64,000 nt of DNA, from positions 4,340,001-4,404,000 of the forward strand of contig NZ_CP128361.1 in NCBI RefSeq assembly GCF_030345075.1, given 5' to 3'. The notes beneath the pieces are model-generated. The model was given only the letters and a program-made list of their open reading frames with translations. It ran no database searches and was not told the origin of the DNA. Below, one piece after another: positions 62,514-64,000 of the stretch. Each line of letters begins with the position of its first letter. Position 1 is the stretch's first letter. A program made the translations under genes and the position numbers. The DNA is from Solwaraspora sp. WMMA2065 (GTDB lineage Bacteria > Actinomycetota > Actinomycetes > Mycobacteriales > Micromonosporaceae).

Positions 62514-63740
62514 GTGGACATCGACGAAGCACCAGCGAAGCCGGCGACCGTCCGAGGTCCGTCGCCACGCCGGCTGGCCGAGACGCGGCTGCGGACCGAA
62601 CTGGCCGCCCACCGGGCGACCGCGTGGCGCCGGCTGCTGACGGACCGGACCGCGGTGCCCGCCTCGACCCGTACCCGGCTCGACATGACCTTCCGGTTGC
62701 GCGGCCCGGAACGGTTCGTCGCGGCGCTCGGTCAGGCGATGACCGTCGCGGACCTGCCGGACGGCCCGGACGGCGCGTTCACCCTCGGTCTACGGGTGGA
62801 CGACCGCCGGCTGGCGGTCGTCTACGAGTTTCCCGGACCGGAGGTGGTTCCCGGCGGCGTCGGCCACGGCCGCGTCGGGGCGCACGGACCGGTCGGGGCC
62901 CGGTCACGGCCGACGGACGCACGCCGGCGGGCGTACCAGGATCTGGTGGCCCTGCTGACGCTGCGTGCGGTGGCCGACGCGTTCGACGCGACCCCGGGAT
63001 ATCTGGTCGACAGTGTCGCGTTCACCGGGTACGGACCACCGGTCGACGGCGTGCCGGGGGGCGATCCGCCGCTGCTGGTCGACGCGCTCGTCGGTCGGGA
63101 CGCCTTCGCACGAATACCGCTCGACGATCCCGACCTCGACCCGGTGAGCTGTCTACCCGGCCCTGACCCGGTGAACCGGCCGCCCGGCCCCGTCACCGCG
63201 CCCGACGTCTGGTCGGGCCGCCGCTTCGCCCACTGCGGTGGGGCGTGCTGGCGGGATCCGGCCCTCGCGCCGGACCTGCTGGTCCTGCGCCCTGCCGAGT
63301 TCGGGCGACTGCTGCGCAGGTTGTTCGAGGTGACCGGGATGACCGACTGGATGCGGTTGTCGGCCTCCGACGACGAACTGCTCGCCGCCGCGATCGATCC
63401 CGATGCGGCCACCGGCGGGGTGTGCATCCTGCTGGCGGTACGGGGTCCGGTCCGGCCGGCGGCGATGGAGACGCTGTCCCGGACGCTCGACAAGTGGGTG
63501 CCGGCGCGTGGACTCATGATCAGCACCGGGCGGGTCGATCGGGCTGGGCTGCCAACCGACGACCGCATCCGGATCATCGACGGGGCCGCGCTGCGTGACC
63601 TCATCCGCCGCGAACTACGACTGGACCTGCTCAGCGGCGGTCACGACACCGGCCACCTGATCCTCGAGACCGACCGGACGGCACCGACGACCGGTCACGG
63701 AGCGGGTACCGGCGGACGAACCGGGAGCCGCCCACGGTGA
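62514..63740 (+). CDS. Restriction-endonuclease-like protein, probably inactive
   Basis: The 408-residue protein has no membrane segment. Its C-terminal part (about 275-375) resembles the Mrr-type restriction endonuclease fold: DWMRLSASDDELLAAAIDPD, GGVCILLAVRGPVRPAAMET, KWVPARGLMISTGRV and IRIIDGAALRDLIRREL. The catalytic Gln/Glu-x-Lys is replaced by AVR, so cleavage is unlikely. The N-terminal 270 residues (TRLDMTFRLRGPERFVAALG) are unassigned, with four cysteines, two in FAHCGGACW. GTG at 62514; GAGG nine bases upstream. Whether it belongs to the biosynthetic set or is only a passenger is unclear. Confidence 0.55.
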   Translation: MDIDEAPAKPATVRGPSPRRLAETRLRTELAAHRATAWRRLLTDRTAVPASTRTRLDMTFRLRGPERFVAALGQAMTVADLPDGPDGAFTLGLRVDDRRLAVVYEFPGPEVVPGGVGHGRVGAHGPVGARSRPTDARRRAYQDLVALLTLRAVADAFDATPGYLVDSVAFTGYGPPVDGVPGGDPPLLVDALVGRDAFARIPLDDPDLDPVSCLPGPDPVNRPPGPVTAPDVWSGRRFAHCGGACWRDPALAPDLLVLRPAEFGRLLRRLFEVTGMTDWMRLSASDDELLAAAIDPDAATGGVCILLAVRGPVRPAAMETLSRTLDKWVPARGLMISTGRVDRAGLPTDDRIRIIDGAALRDLIRRELRLDLLSGGHDTGHLILETDRTAPTTGHGAGTGGRTGSRPR

Positions 63741-63795
63741 GCCGGAAGAGACCCAGGTGCCGGTGCCGGTCGGCAGGTAGGCCAGACTTGGCGGC

Positions 63796-64000
63796 ATGGC
63801 GGCTCCAGGTTTCCCGTACCAGGATCTGAAGGACTTCGTCGCGGCGCTGGAGACGGCCGGTGAGCTGCGGCGGGTCGACGTACCGGTGGATCCGACGCTG
63901 GAGATCAGCGAGGTGGTCACCCGGACCGTACGCGCCGGCGGGCCGGCGCTGCTGTTCGAGCGGCCCACCCGGGGCGAGATGCCGGTGGCGATCAGCCTGT
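63796..64000 (+). CDS. UbiD-family decarboxylase, start only
   Basis: The visible 68 codons read [20 protein letters not shown] and [25 protein letters not shown], the N-terminus of a UbiD-type decarboxylase; in actinobacteria this gene acts in the futalosine menaquinone pathway and often stands near the cytochrome c maturation operon. The gene runs off the right edge. It marks the right border of the accessory island that begins after ccsB. UbiD enzymes use prenylated FMN, made by a UbiX partner not seen here. Confidence 0.8.
   Translation, partial: MAAPGFPYQDLKDFVAALETAGELRRVDVPVDPTLEISEVVTRTVRAGGPALLFERPTRGEMPVAISL

Noticed and set aside
1-64000. tRNA, rRNA, insertion sequences, integrase or attachment sites
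   Set aside because: None recognised on reading through both strands; a covariance-model search would be needed to exclude small RNAs.

Overview
The window comes from a very GC-rich, filamentous-type actinobacterium, most likely a member of the Micromonosporaceae. The base composition, frequent GTG starts, XRE/DUF397 regulator pair, STAS/SpoIIE signalling genes and the hemL-resA-ccdA-resB-ccsB order all fit. The genus is an inference. No rRNA, tRNA, CRISPR array, transposase or integrase was seen.

Layout. (1) 0.4-7.3 kb: methyltransferase, a hypothetical gene, an OmpR-type two-component pair, two toxin-antitoxin modules (YefM/YoeB-like and Phd/PIN) flanking a SEC-C protein, and a DUF2993 lipid-binding protein. 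(2) 7.5-16.8 kb: two tail-to-tail paralogous STAND ATPase/HTH proteins, a LURP-one-like gene, a 26-bp tandem repeat array, an ABC exporter and a RecD2-type helicase. (3) 16.9-24.1 kb: class A beta-lactamase with divergent LysR regulator and a second serine hydrolase, an XRE-DUF397 pair, a caspase-like protein, small hypothetical genes (one of only 58 residues), MscL and a secreted lysozyme-like protein. (4) 24.3-30.4 kb: FadR-type regulator with a clear operator facing an MFS gene, a STAS protein, oligopeptidase B and a GlcE-like flavoprotein. (5) 30.4-38 kb: a partner-switching/phosphorelay block: kinase-phosphatase, a 1454-residue hybrid kinase with seven near-identical 276-bp repeats, a response regulator and a STAS protein. 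(6) 38.1-44.1 kb: conserved hemL / cytochrome c maturation operon.

(7) 44.1-63.7 kb: an accessory island between ccsB and a UbiD-type gene that runs off the right edge. Its core is one plus-strand run of about 13 genes behind a divergently transcribed LuxR-type regulator. It encodes a haem-oxygenase-like diiron oxidase, GNAT, cysteine hydrolase, full-length HypE and HypF homologues, a diaminobutyrate-type aminotransferase, a cyclase-like protein, two MFS transporters, an M20 deacylase, a single ATP-grasp ligase, an 869-residue double ATP-grasp fusion and a degenerate endonuclease-like protein. HypE keeps the C-terminal cysteine that carries the thiocyanate in hydrogenase maturation, but no hydrogenase, HypA, HypB, HypC or HypD gene is present here. 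The best reading is a biosynthetic gene cluster that borrows cyanide-ligand chemistry for a small amino-acid or peptide product (nitrile, cyanamide, thiocyanate or carbamoyl derivative). A 32-codon ORF with a good Shine-Dalgarno overlaps the start of the oxidase gene and may be a leader or precursor peptide. This is the main candidate for an undescribed system.
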